A stretch of 64,000 nucleotides of DNA. It comes from Aliidiomarina halalkaliphila. Its GTDB lineage: Bacteria > Pseudomonadota > Gammaproteobacteria > Enterobacterales > Alteromonadaceae. Below, piece after piece: positions 47,216 to 56,152 of this stretch. The stretch covers positions 1 to 64,000 of the forward strand of contig NZ_VJWL01000004.1 of assembly GCF_007096385.1 (NCBI RefSeq). The letters run 5' to 3'. Numbering within the stretch: position 1 is the stretch's first letter; every line of letters starts with the position of its first letter. The translations under genes and the position numbers were made by a program. Under the pieces are notes generated by a model. The model was not told where the DNA came from, did no database searches, and saw only the letters and a program-made list of their open reading frames with translations.

Positions 47216-48493
47216 CTATTGCTCAAACATTTCTGGGGTGATTTTTATTTTTCCTGTCACGGCGCTGTTGATCAGGGTGGTTTTGTATTCTTTGAGCTTT
47301 TCGATCTGCTGATTAAGTAGTTCAATTGAACGATCCGTTTTTTGCATCTGTTCATCAAGCAACTCCACGACGGCATTTTGCTCAATTAGTGGGGGTAAAA
47401 TGATTTGAATATCACCGAACTTACTCCAGCTTCTAAAATCACTAGTATTCCCTCTAACGCCATTTGAAATTACTTTGTAGACATTCATGATCGCCAGCAT
47501 TTTAAGGAAATACGCAATATAACTTTTGTTCTGAAATGTGTCGCAGACATGAACTACGGAGGTGCAATCTCCAGTGTGTTCAGACATTGCAATTGCTCCG
47601 TGCCAGGCATCCATACCATGCACAAGTAAATCACCTTTATTGACTCCCTGATAATCATGTTGGGTTAGAGATACCAAGCCTTGATTAACATCGCCTAATA
47701 GCTTTGAACATCCGTGATTTGAGCAAATGACCGTATTTCCATTTTTATATCGGGGACGATTTAATTTCCTCAATACATGTTTAGCGAGCGAAATCTCCCA
47801 ATGCGCTGGAATCTCACCAATCCAATCCACACCGGAGTCTTTCATCGGTACATTGGGGTCAAGGCCTTGGGTAACTGCTTTCTGGATGATGATTTGCTTG
47901 CGCTCTTGTAGCAGCTTGATTTGCTGCTCTTTAATAGTAATCGCTTCATCGATCTGCGCGGTTTTTTGGTCAAGGAACTTGGCTATTAAAGTTTGCTCTT
48001 CCATCGGCGGGCTAAGCAGCAAGCTATTTGCAATGTGATTAAAACTAATAGTTTGCCGCACTCCGGAACCAAGAAGCTTCATGTACGCCACATCATATCG
48101 ATGGAGTAGATATTTAAAGTACTCTTTAATTATTGGTTCTTTTTCTTTAATTACGATATAACCGGCACTAACAACTACATCGACCTTAGATAAGGCAATT
48201 CGCAAACTGATTAAGTCATAATTTAAGTTCAGCGGGTTAATTAAAAACTCACCTGATAGCACTTCTTGATAAGAGGCTTTTGTCGCCTCAAGTACTTTGT
48301 CGTCATCCTTAGTGACGACTTCACCGAAACTAATAGCTCCGCAGTTTAAGCTCATGTTTGGTCTATGCTTTTTTTCTCGAAAAAGATGCTTGAGCCGCAC
48401 TGTCTCCCAGTGATAGGGAATTTCTCCAATCCAATCTTCGCCAGAATCGCTATAGGACTCATACTTAGGGAAGTTTGCTAAAGCTTGCATCAC
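47216..48493 (-). CDS. hsdS: Type I restriction-modification specificity subunit
   Basis: 425 residues with two target-recognition domains, each introduced by the same word: DWIGEIPYHWE (about 20-30) and DWIGEIPAHWE (about 230-240). After each TRD comes a helical conserved region (AKFLDQKTAQIDEAITIKEQQIKLLQERK and AVVELLDEQMQKTDRSIELL) forming the coiled coil that spaces the half-sites. The bipartite target cannot be predicted. The start overlaps the hsdM stop by four bases. Confidence 0.93.
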   Translation of the reverse strand: MMQALANFPKYESYSDSGEDWIGEIPYHWETVRLKHLFREKKHRPNMSLNCGAISFGEVVTKDDDKVLEATKASYQEVLSGEFLINPLNLNYDLISLRIALSKVDVVVSAGYIVIKEKEPIIKEYFKYLLHRYDVAYMKLLGSGVRQTISFNHIANSLLLSPPMEEQTLIAKFLDQKTAQIDEAITIKEQQIKLLQERKQIIIQKAVTQGLDPNVPMKDSGVDWIGEIPAHWEISLAKHVLRKLNRPRYKNGNTVICSNHGCSKLLGDVNQGLVSLTQHDYQGVNKGDLLVHGMDAWHGAIAMSEHTGDCTSVVHVCDTFQNKSYIAYFLKMLAIMNVYKVISNGVRGNTSDFRSWSKFGDIQIILPPLIEQNAVVELLDEQMQKTDRSIELLNQQIEKLKEYKTTLINSAVTGKIKITPEMFEQ

Positions 48494-50904
48494 TCACCTC
48501 CCTGCACATCTTCAACTTTTACACCCAAAATCTGAGCAATTAAGCCTTCAGCCTTTTGCTCTAAAGTAATGATGTCTTGTGCAACATCTTCGAGTGCGCG
48601 TAACGGCTTGTGGCGGTAAAAGTATTTGTTGAAGCTAATTTCGTAGCCAATTTTTACGCTATCGAGGTTTATCCAAGCTTCATCTACATGAGGTTTCACT
48701 TCATCAAGGAAGTATTGGTAAATACTTTGCCCCAATGGTACAGATTCGGTATCACGCAAATCACCATTAGTCTCGTAGGTAATGAACTCGTTTGGCTTAG
48801 CTGTCGGAAAATAGCCGTAGTGTGACAAATCCTCGGCTCGGCAGTCATAACGCATGAGCAACGCATCGAGTTTATCGCCGCTGAGTTTCTGTACTTTCTT
48901 TATGACTTTCTGAGCGTGTTCGTCATACCAACTGACAGCCTTTAAAATAGCGCTCTTTTCCGGCGAAGAAAGCTTTATTCCTAGGGCTTTTAACGCCTTG
49001 TCGACAAGCATTTTGAAACGGTTAAAGTCATCGAACTCTTCCTGACCGATGTTCGCCATCAGCTGCTCAGCGGACTTTAGTAAGGCTTTGAGCTTTAACC
49101 AGTGTCTCACGTCGAGCAGTTTCGTTTTAGCTTTTGCATTTAAGCTAATTTCATTGTCTTCACACCAGTTTAAGATTTCTTTGTCGATAGACTGTAAAAA
49201 ACTTTTGTTACCGTCTGGGCCATATCCTGATGTTTCATAAACGCTCTCACCATACTCGGAATACAGGTGCGCCATTACTTCACTTAGTTGCTTGTCAAAG
49301 CGAAGCGGTGCAATAGCCTCAGAAGTAAATCTGGCTTTGCGTCGATCTGGCCGTTCAATGGTTACTTTGTAGTAACCAAAGTCTTGGTTGCTGAATACTT
49401 GGCTTGCAATGCCGATTGGATCGTTGTTCTCGTTTAGCTTCCGCTCAATAGCGCTGCAGGCCAGATAGGTGTCTGTAATTTCAGTGATGTGCTCTGGTGC
49501 GAATTCGCAATTTTTATTACCAAGGTTCTTGCGCAGCTTACGATAGAGTAAGCTGGCATCAATCAACTGCACTTTACCTTTTCGGTTTTCTGGTTTGTTA
49601 TTGTTCAGCACCCAAATATAGGTGGTAATACCGGTGTTGTAGAACAGGTTATTCGGCAACTGAACAATTGCTTCCAGCATATCGTTCTCAATAATGAAGC
49701 GGCGTATATTACTCTCACCACCGCCGGCATCGCCAGTAAACAATGAAGAACCGTTGTGAACGGATGCAATGCGGCTACCCAATGGACTTTCCGATGGGTT
49801 TTTCATTTTGCTGACCATTTCCATCAGAAACAGCAATTGGCCGTCACTAGAGCGCGGGGTTGCGTCTACTTCCTCCCGGTTACCCCAGTAATCGGTGAGG
49901 GTTACTTTAAACCGTGGGTCGATAACATCGCCCCCGTCTTTAATATGCTTTTGTTCAGACGCCCAGCTTTTGCCATACGGTGGGTTAGAGAGCATGAAAT
50001 CAAATCGTGAAGACGCGAACTCGTCGCTAGATAATGTTGAACCCACCCGAATGTTCTCGGGGTCGTTGCCTTTAATCATCATGTCCGATTTACAAATCGC
50101 ATAGGTTTCATCGTTGATTTCTTTACCATAGAGGTAAATATCACGACTTTCGTTCGGGTATTTTTCTTCAATAAAGTTTTGCGACTCAGTGAGCATGCCC
50201 CCACTCCCGCAGGCGGGGTCGTACACAGTCATGGTAAGTGGAAGTTGGTCTTTAACCGGATCAAAAACCATGTGCGTCATCAACTCGATTACTTCGCGTG
50301 GGGTAAAATGCTCCCCAGCCTCTTCATTGTTTTCTTCGTTGAACTTACGAATCAACTCTTCAAACACATAGCCCATACCGAGGTTAGTGAGGGCTGGCAT
50401 TTTGTTACCGTCAGGGTCTTCAGCGGCTTCCGGCGTTAAGTTGATGTAAGGCGAAACAAATTTCTCAACTACATCGAGTAAGACTTGCTTTGCCGCCATA
50501 TGGCGAATTTGCGACTGCAGGTTAAAGCACTCGATGATTTCTTTAACATTGTCACTGAAACCAAGTAAATACTCTTCGAAGTTAGCAAGTAGGATTTGTT
50601 GGTTGTTCGTGGCGGTATTGAACAGCGATTTAAGCGTCCATTTAGACGTATTGTAAAACACGTAGCCACTGGCTTCTATTAATGGTGCATCATCCAGCTC
50701 CGTTGCGCCCATTTCCTCTTTTTGGAATCTAACTTCTTCTAATACAGCATCTTTATTTGGCTCGAGCAAGGTATCTAAACGGCGCAGTACTACCATGGGT
50801 AGAATAACATCGCGGTATTTTCCGCGAACATACACGTCTCGCAAGCAGTCGTCGGCGATACCCCAAATAAATGAAATAAGTTTGTTGTGTACACTGTGAT
50901 CCAT
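48490..50904 (-). CDS. hsdM: Type I restriction-modification DNA methyltransferase
   Basis: N6-adenine methyltransferase subunit, 804 residues, longer than classical HsdM (about 500-530). Order: N-terminal HsdM_N helices (1-170), SAM motif I DPACGSGG (229-236), catalytic motif IV SNPPYGKSW (NPPY 307-310), target region, and an extended C-terminal part (about 520-804) including a helical segment and a domain with NKYFYRHKPLRALEDV typical of this subtype. Motifs are intact. It is the third gene of the operon that starts with the half-S and degenerate-M pair. Confidence 0.94.
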   Translation of the reverse strand: MDHSVHNKLISFIWGIADDCLRDVYVRGKYRDVILPMVVLRRLDTLLEPNKDAVLEEVRFQKEEMGATELDDAPLIEASGYVFYNTSKWTLKSLFNTATNNQQILLANFEEYLLGFSDNVKEIIECFNLQSQIRHMAAKQVLLDVVEKFVSPYINLTPEAAEDPDGNKMPALTNLGMGYVFEELIRKFNEENNEEAGEHFTPREVIELMTHMVFDPVKDQLPLTMTVYDPACGSGGMLTESQNFIEEKYPNESRDIYLYGKEINDETYAICKSDMMIKGNDPENIRVGSTLSSDEFASSRFDFMLSNPPYGKSWASEQKHIKDGGDVIDPRFKVTLTDYWGNREEVDATPRSSDGQLLFLMEMVSKMKNPSESPLGSRIASVHNGSSLFTGDAGGGESNIRRFIIENDMLEAIVQLPNNLFYNTGITTYIWVLNNNKPENRKGKVQLIDASLLYRKLRKNLGNKNCEFAPEHITEITDTYLACSAIERKLNENNDPIGIASQVFSNQDFGYYKVTIERPDRRKARFTSEAIAPLRFDKQLSEVMAHLYSEYGESVYETSGYGPDGNKSFLQSIDKEILNWCEDNEISLNAKAKTKLLDVRHWLKLKALLKSAEQLMANIGQEEFDDFNRFKMLVDKALKALGIKLSSPEKSAILKAVSWYDEHAQKVIKKVQKLSGDKLDALLMRYDCRAEDLSHYGYFPTAKPNEFITYETNGDLRDTESVPLGQSIYQYFLDEVKPHVDEAWINLDSVKIGYEISFNKYFYRHKPLRALEDVAQDIITLEQKAEGLIAQILGVKVEDVQGGE

Positions 50905-50921
50905 GTTTATTTCCTCCTAAA

Positions 50922-52184
50922 TTAGTTGTCGAGCAGGGCGCTCAATTGGCGTTTGGCTTCTGCATAGGCGCTTTCTAGTTGTTTTAATTTCGCAGACTCT
51001 GCTTCGAAATTGATGTCTTCAATATGCGTTGACGGCGTAATGTACCGGTTTACGGCGAGAATCATGTCTTGCTCGCGAATGTCTGGTGCGTATTTTTCGA
51101 CGACTCTTGGGTCATCTATTTCGGTGGCCGTAATGAGTCTCACAATTTCGGCAATATAATCCGAGCTTAAATGGTAATCGAGGCCCGCGTCATTTTGTGT
51201 CGCTTCAGCGTCGATAAAGCGAACAGGGCTGCCTTTTTCCTTTGCTTTATTGAGGATAAGTAGCACGGGCGCAACAGCTGTGTGGCTGAAGAACTTGCTC
51301 GGCAATTGGACAACGGCTTCAACCAGCTCATTCTCGACAAAGTACTCGCGCACCTGGGCATCGTAACCGCCTCTGAACAGCCAGCCTCTAGGTAAGAATA
51401 CATACCCTTTGCCGGTGTCGCTCAAAGCCCATAAAGCTAACTGAAGCCACAGGCTATCGCCAGCAGTCATGGGAATGGACGTTTGTGATTCTTGCGGCAG
51501 TAAATAGGGAGCGGACTTTATTTTGTCGATTTGTTCGCGGCCAAACCGGAGCCCGAGTGGCGGGGTCATAACCACATAATCCGCACTAGCTTTCTTAAAA
51601 GCAGGCTGAACAAGGCTGTTACCCTTAAAAACAGTGACTTCCTTTTGTTCGAGGCTAGCTAAAAGCTGACAGATAATTGCCGAGTCAGAATTTATTTCTT
51701 GTAGCTCAGCCTGCTGAACTGATAGTGCGGAAAGCACATTACCAATACCACCCGCCGGGTCTAAAAATGTGTCTTTCTTTTGGGGTTTTACTAGCCCAAG
51801 TAGTAACTCTACTTCGTTTGAATTTGAGCCATATTCGGTTGCGAAACGAGAGTTTGCAAAAGCAGTGCGAATCGTTTGTACAGCAATGTTAATGTCATCG
51901 ATGTCAGCGACAAAGCTAATTAGCATTGATAGTGCTTCGTTGTGAGCGAAGTCTATTGCACTGAGAGCTGAGTGTTCCTCGACCTCAGGGTAAGCTGCAA
52001 TTAACTCTAACAGGGCCGTCTTTTGATTCGCTAGTCCCATGCGTTTGAGAGCATTAATAGACTCTACATCTTTAACCTTAACATAGAGCAATATCGTTAT
52101 GAGCGGCAGTACTTGCTCTTCTCTGAGCTCCCCTCGTACCGAGTCGATAAGCTTTGATAATTGATTAGTGAAATTGATAGTCAT
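50922..52184 (-). CDS. Degenerate N6-methylase-like protein (HsdM paralogue)
   Basis: 420 residues with an HsdM-like fold. Motif I is DPAGGIGN (142-149) where active enzymes have DPACGSGG, and motif IV is TPPLG (207-210) where active enzymes have NPPY/F. Loss of both the Asn and the aromatic residue makes methyl transfer unlikely, while SAM or DNA binding may remain. A later segment, ELVEAVVQLPSKFFSHTAVAPVLLILNK, matches the same region in the intact HsdM. It starts one base after the half-S gene and precedes hsdM by 17 bp, so it should be made with them. Confidence 0.8.
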   Translation of the reverse strand: MTINFTNQLSKLIDSVRGELREEQVLPLITILLYVKVKDVESINALKRMGLANQKTALLELIAAYPEVEEHSALSAIDFAHNEALSMLISFVADIDDINIAVQTIRTAFANSRFATEYGSNSNEVELLLGLVKPQKKDTFLDPAGGIGNVLSALSVQQAELQEINSDSAIICQLLASLEQKEVTVFKGNSLVQPAFKKASADYVVMTPPLGLRFGREQIDKIKSAPYLLPQESQTSIPMTAGDSLWLQLALWALSDTGKGYVFLPRGWLFRGGYDAQVREYFVENELVEAVVQLPSKFFSHTAVAPVLLILNKAKEKGSPVRFIDAEATQNDAGLDYHLSSDYIAEIVRLITATEIDDPRVVEKYAPDIREQDMILAVNRYITPSTHIEDINFEAESAKLKQLESAYAEAKRQLSALLDN

Positions 52185-52185
52185 G

Positions 52186-52785
52186 TTATGCGCCTCCCTG
52201 CATTAACTCGTTCACCTTCGCCATCGCTACTTTACGCTCTTGCTCAACCATTGCAATGCCAGCGGTATAGGCTTGGTTACTTGCAAAAAACAAGCTGTCA
52301 ATTTGTTCCTGTGTTTCTAAGCCTGGCAATTTAAACTGCAGTTCTTTGAGCTTGCTCGCGGGTACATTCTTGATGGTGGTGCCTGTTGCAAGCTGCTCCA
52401 TTTGGGATTGACCAAGTGCAGAGTTCAAGTGAGTGACCAGCGCCGTTGGCTTTGCCTTCGAAGCGTTAGGGCGCAAAACCACCAAATTAGCCGAAGGTAT
52501 CAGTTTAAGCTTTACGGTTTTTGAGTCGACAATTGCAGCCCGAAAGGAATTACCGCGGGTTAAAACCACGACATCGCCCTCCGTCAGGAGAAACTTTGAT
52601 GCCGATTTTTCGTCTTTAAGTTGGACAGGTTGAAGAGCCTCCTCAACTAACTCACCGGCATGATTCAAAGATGAACCCGTGATCATATGATGTGTCGCAT
52701 CTGCTGGCTCTGCCTTTTGAATTAGGTTGCTCGGAATACCAGTAAAAATAGTTTCACATACTGAATTGATAGTTACCTCGCTCAT
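52186..52785 (-). CDS. Single-TRD specificity-like protein (half HsdS)
   Basis: 199 residues from the ATG at 52785, which has GGAGG at a good distance. One target-recognition-like domain (about 5-150, with TEGDVVVLTRGNSFRAAIV and SANLVVLRPN) followed by one helical tail (ETQEQIDSLFFASNQAYTAGIAMVEQERKVAMAKVNELM). This is the layout of half an HsdS, like natural half-S subunits that work as dimers. It leads the operon and is paired with the degenerate methylase. Confidence 0.78.
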   Translation of the reverse strand: MSEVTINSVCETIFTGIPSNLIQKAEPADATHHMITGSSLNHAGELVEEALQPVQLKDEKSASKFLLTEGDVVVLTRGNSFRAAIVDSKTVKLKLIPSANLVVLRPNASKAKPTALVTHLNSALGQSQMEQLATGTTIKNVPASKLKELQFKLPGLETQEQIDSLFFASNQAYTAGIAMVEQERKVAMAKVNELMQGGA

Positions 52786-52816
52786 TTGTTTTCCTCCACG
52801 TTGCAAATCATTATTA

Positions 52817-52886
52817 ATTTACGATTATGATAGACTCGCAACAACAGCAGATCAAGTTAAATTTAAAATTATTTTTCATTTACGAT
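52817..52886 (-). promoter_or_regulatory. Promoter of the R-M operon with paired ATTTACGAT sites
   Basis: Minus strand: -35 TTGATC (855-850 of 52,000), 17-bp spacer, -10 TATCAT (832-827). On the plus strand ATTTACGAT occurs at 52817-52825, overlapping the start site, and at 52878-52886, upstream of -35. The two identical sites 61 bp apart bracket the promoter, as in looping repression. No controller protein gene is adjacent. Confidence 0.6.
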
Positions 52887-53021
52887 TTAATCTGGTGTGG
52901 TGAAAGTTGTTCTGCGAGTGGGGTGAGGAGGTCAACCAAAAGCGGGCATACTTATTGCGATAGTGTGCTTGGTCACTGCTAATGCGAGATTATTACTATG
53001 GCCTATTGATTATCCATGCAG

Positions 53022-53087
53022 ATTGGACGCCGCCATCACGGGCGAGTGAGCTTTAGAGCTGGCGTCTCGTGCATGCCCTTGTTCAGT
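53022..53087 (-). other. attC site of the CHAT cassette (end of the array)
   Basis: Minus strand: inverse core ACTGAAC (53087-53081), exact reverse complement of the core GTTCAGT that precedes the gene at 54210-54204; then GGGCATGCACGAGACGCC... and ...GTGATGGCGGCGT. Its far end reads GTCCAAT, not a proper core, because the next DNA is the R-M locus, not a cassette. The GTGATGGCGGCGT end matches the attC of the 588-residue cassette. Confidence 0.7.
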
Positions 53088-53088
53088 T

Positions 53089-54171
53089 TTACCCTACTGG
53101 TTTCAATGTTTCTTTCGGTTCTACTGGCCGAACTATGACTAAATCATTCGGATCCAGTCCTTCTTGGACAAAAAGCTCCGGTGTGTTTTCTCCGTTCAAG
53201 CCTTCCATCATCACTAGGGCTTTAGCCTGCTCAAATGCTTTTCTGACCGAAAGCCCAAATCCAATTGCAGAGTAGAATTTTGATGAAAATACCCTTGCCA
53301 CATCATCACCTATACTGGTATTCATCCCAATGGCGGCTTCGACGTGATGAGTTATTGCTTCAGCTTGGCTATAGGAATAGCACGTATTAAAAAAAACTAA
53401 ACGAATTTCACCCGATGAGGCCATCATAGTTTGCACGATGGCTTCTTTAGTAACTAATTTCGCATTGCCGTCAGTATCTTGAAATACTATTTCATCAGAG
53501 TCTGAACCATGGCCACTAAAATGAACTATTGTAGGATTTAACTCATTTATTGCTTGCAGAACATCCACTGGTTGAACTGCCCATCTACTCTCAAATAAAA
53601 CTGAATCTCTGTGCTTTGCCTTTCTAATCATATCGCCAATGGCACGTGCCTCCTCATCCAGTCTCAACTGTTGAACATTAGCAGGATTCGAAGCGAGAAA
53701 TAGAACTACAATTTTCTCTGGAAGGTCTTGAAGTGCCTTCAGAGTAGCAATAGTTCTTTGATGCAAGACATCATGCTTATCGAGAGTACTATTTATTTGA
53801 TTAATTCGGGATTGGTGTGCCCTAGCTTGCCGTTCTGACTCCCTCTGTCGTTGTTTGCTCTCTTTTTCCTCTTCCGTTGACACTTTTTTTTGCTCAACTG
53901 CAAGTTCTTTCTGCTTTCGAGCGATCTTTTTGTCAAAGTCAGATACTTTCCTTTCAGCTGTCGCCTGATCTTTTTGGTATCTTTCGAACTCACGTAACTT
54001 CGATCTTGCAGTACTTGCATTACTCGTGCGAGACATCGCATGCGCAGCTGAGTTTATTTTGCTAGAAAGATTAGCAATTTTATCTTGCTCTTTTGCTTGT
54101 CCCTGCTGCAGCTTGGCGATTTCTTCTCGCTTTCTCGTTACATTCCGACGATACAAATCCAACAACGACAT
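53089..54171 (-). CDS. Coiled-coil CHAT caspase-like protease (integron cassette)
   Basis: 360 residues in two parts. The N-terminal 1-145 is an uninterrupted charged coiled coil (KREEIAKLQQGQ, KKIARKQKELAVEQKK). The C-terminal 150-345 is a CHAT domain, a caspase/separase-type cysteine protease, with the dyad His221 in IVHFSGHGSD and Cys264 in FFNTCYSYSQ. CHAT proteases are effectors in several prokaryotic immune systems (for example with gasdermins or type III-E CRISPR), but usually with partners; here the only neighbour is the OLD-type cassette. Ends with a Pro-rich tail. Flanked by matching cores. Confidence 0.85.
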   Translation of the reverse strand: MSLLDLYRRNVTRKREEIAKLQQGQAKEQDKIANLSSKINSAAHAMSRTSNASTARSKLREFERYQKDQATAERKVSDFDKKIARKQKELAVEQKKVSTEEEKESKQRQRESERQARAHQSRINQINSTLDKHDVLHQRTIATLKALQDLPEKIVVLFLASNPANVQQLRLDEEARAIGDMIRKAKHRDSVLFESRWAVQPVDVLQAINELNPTIVHFSGHGSDSDEIVFQDTDGNAKLVTKEAIVQTMMASSGEIRLVFFNTCYSYSQAEAITHHVEAAIGMNTSIGDDVARVFSSKFYSAIGFGLSVRKAFEQAKALVMMEGLNGENTPELFVQEGLDPNDLVIVRPVEPKETLKPVG

Positions 54172-54203
54172 ACTCTACTCCTTAAGGTACGAATCTGGCA
54201 GAT

Positions 54204-54330
54204 ACTGAACGCTGAGGTAACTCGCATCGGGGCGCCAGCGGAGGGGACCAAAAGCGGCACGCTTTTGATGTCCGGAGGCGGAGATGATCAGCTCAAGGCG
54301 CTTTCAAAGGTCCTAGTTGTCTTAACCCAT
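54204..54330 (-). other. attC-like site of the OLD cassette
   Basis: The core GTTCAGT (54210-54204, minus strand) is clear and matches the CHAT cassette's inverse core. The remainder is a long structured stretch with CAAAAGCG/CGCTTTTG, GGACC/GGTCC and CTCCGC pairs. The expected inverse core GCCTAAC after the OLD stop was not found (AGACAAC is the nearest), so the site may be worn or of another attC subclass. Confidence 0.5.
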
Positions 54331-54339
54331 GCACGCCGC

Positions 54340-56022
54340 CTACACCATTTCAGAAACAAAACGCCGAGCATCCTCAAGTTCTGGGTCATTTCTCAAATCC
54401 CTGTTCAGCGCATCATTGACCCATGTGGGGCCATGGTTCCCAATAGATCGTACAAACCCCTCAAGTTCGCCCACGTCAACCACGAGCAGTCCTACCGACT
54501 TTAGTGCTGCACGCAAACGGGCATATGCCTGCGTCGGGTCACCACTCGGAATATAGGATTTGCCGGCGGTCTTCGCTTGCGACCAAGCTGAAGTCTTCTT
54601 CAATATTTTTCCGAGCTCCCTCGCAACCTCTTTTGGGAATATACGTTGCTCCACTGAAGAGAGAATTACTGAGATTTCTCTCTTCACATCATCTGTCTCC
54701 AGTTCTGGTCTCTTCTGATCGACAGAAGACTTCACAAGTCGCCAATCTGATTCTAACTCTGACCATCCTCCCTCCAGACCTTCAACGATGGAGCGAAGAG
54801 GCTGAATATCTGAAAGCACGTCGAAGTCCGCAACTACCGTTATCGGAACACCCAACTTCCGTAGCGCGCGAACAACCACAGCTATCCGATGCTTTCCTCC
54901 GCAATGGATGAACATTATATCTGGAGCGATACTTCCTTGATCCTCAAATATTGCGCTCATTACAGCAGAGTAAAACCTGCAATCTGAGTCGCTCTCACAG
55001 ATCACCACCTTGCTGTGAAAAAGCCCATCCAACACATTCGAGTGTCGAAGGAGAGAGTCTTTCCATATTGCCTCAATATCAGCACTGCTAAGCATGCTAA
55101 CTCTATTCACGCTTCCGTCACGCCGCACACGGATAATCTTCAGGTTATTTACCCCCGCATCAAGAAGGCCCTTCAGGAAATCCTGGCTATGGGTTGCAAG
55201 GAATAATTGACGCGCGGTGGGTAGATCACGAGCAAGCATTTTGCCGAGCAACCTGGCCTGAGGCGGGTGGAGAAATGCTTCTGGCTCATCTATGAAGAGA
55301 ATTGAATGCTGAGAAACGAAGGCGTTAAGGAGAACACCTACGAAGCTCCTCATTCCATCCCCCTGCTTATGAAGCAAATCTCGCGTTTCGAGCTCGGCCA
55401 AGTATCCCTCCGAGACGCGATCCTCCCCATCTTTTGGGATTGGGCGCTCTCCTACGTATAAAGGAACTTCGCTGCCGGCATTTCGATGGACAATCAAGTC
55501 GGTCCCGAATGCCTGCCTAAAATAATGGCTAAAAGTAGCCTCAAGAGAATCTTTCTTTTGCAGGAAATGAATAGGGTGGGTTGGGGGCTCCTTAGAAAGT
55601 CTAATATTGTTCGTTGGGTTAGCAGCTGTTAACCGCTCTTCCGTCGAAATGTTTTTAACAAAGACTTCAAGCAGTTCCGAAAGGCCGTCGTCCTCTATTC
55701 TGAGCCAATAACTCTTTGCATTGCCTTCATATACATCAAATCCGAATCCACGGTAACTTGGCAGAGGGTTCCCCGAGAACGTCTTGTCTCCCATTTGTTC
55801 AAGGCGGCGGATCAACTCCTCTTCGTTTCCTTCCCTGCCAATCAATAGATCCGAAATCACCTTTCCTTTGTTCGACTTGGCACGTAACAGCTGAGCTGAC
55901 TCTCTAAGGGTTGCGCTTTTCCCAGCGTTATTGGGGCCGACTAGAACTACAATGTCGTTCTTTGCCAGCTCTACGGTGTTTCCGTCGTTGAATGTGAGTG
56001 CATCGATCCAAACTTGCGCCAC
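54340..56022 (-). CDS. OLD-family ATPase/TOPRIM nuclease (integron cassette)
   Basis: 560 residues. An N-terminal ABC/SMC-type ATPase with Walker A GPNNAGKS (29-36), Walker B SILFIDEPEAFLHP near 235-250 and the H-loop LFLATHSQDFL. The C-terminal TOPRIM domain has VVICESDSDCRFY (Glu) near 350 and VVADFDVL (Asp-x-Asp) near 412. This is the layout of OLD nucleases; GajA of the Gabija system is related, but there is no UvrD-like GajB here, so it is class 1-like or works with another partner. Cassette borders: core GTTAGGC upstream, attC-like downstream. Confidence 0.85.
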   Translation of the reverse strand: MAQVWIDALTFNDGNTVELAKNDIVVLVGPNNAGKSATLRESAQLLRAKSNKGKVISDLLIGREGNEEELIRRLEQMGDKTFSGNPLPSYRGFGFDVYEGNAKSYWLRIEDDGLSELLEVFVKNISTEERLTAANPTNNIRLSKEPPTHPIHFLQKKDSLEATFSHYFRQAFGTDLIVHRNAGSEVPLYVGERPIPKDGEDRVSEGYLAELETRDLLHKQGDGMRSFVGVLLNAFVSQHSILFIDEPEAFLHPPQARLLGKMLARDLPTARQLFLATHSQDFLKGLLDAGVNNLKIIRVRRDGSVNRVSMLSSADIEAIWKDSLLRHSNVLDGLFHSKVVICESDSDCRFYSAVMSAIFEDQGSIAPDIMFIHCGGKHRIAVVVRALRKLGVPITVVADFDVLSDIQPLRSIVEGLEGGWSELESDWRLVKSSVDQKRPELETDDVKREISVILSSVEQRIFPKEVARELGKILKKTSAWSQAKTAGKSYIPSGDPTQAYARLRAALKSVGLLVVDVGELEGFVRSIGNHGPTWVNDALNRDLRNDPELEDARRFVSEMV

Positions 56023-56092
56023 TTGTAAACCTCGCTTACTTTCTCATTTCCCTCTAAAGCCATTTCAACTCGACATAAGGGACTATTTGTGT

Positions 56093-56152
56093 GCCTAACG
56101 CCGCCTACAGAAGCGCGAGCTTGTGGCGACTAACTGGTAAGCTTTGTTAAAC
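56093..56152 (-). other. attC site of the 157-aa cassette
   Basis: 60 bp on the minus strand from GTTTAAC (56152-56146) to a perfect core GTTAGGC (56099-56093), with CAAAGC, GTCGCCACAAGCTCGCGC and GGCGGC inside: the textbook R''-L''-L'-R' layout. The inverse core overlaps the stop codon of the gene and is the exact complement of GTTAAAC before that gene. Confidence 0.85.

Noticed and set aside
48490-52785. BREX or PglX-type phage exclusion
   Set aside because: The 804-residue methylase is a type I HsdM next to hsdS and hsdR; no BrxC/PglY, PglZ or BrxL gene is present.
53089-56022. Gabija (GajA/GajB) or a CRISPR-linked CHAT protease system
   Set aside because: No UvrD-like helicase follows the OLD-type gene and there is no CRISPR locus or Cas gene in the window.
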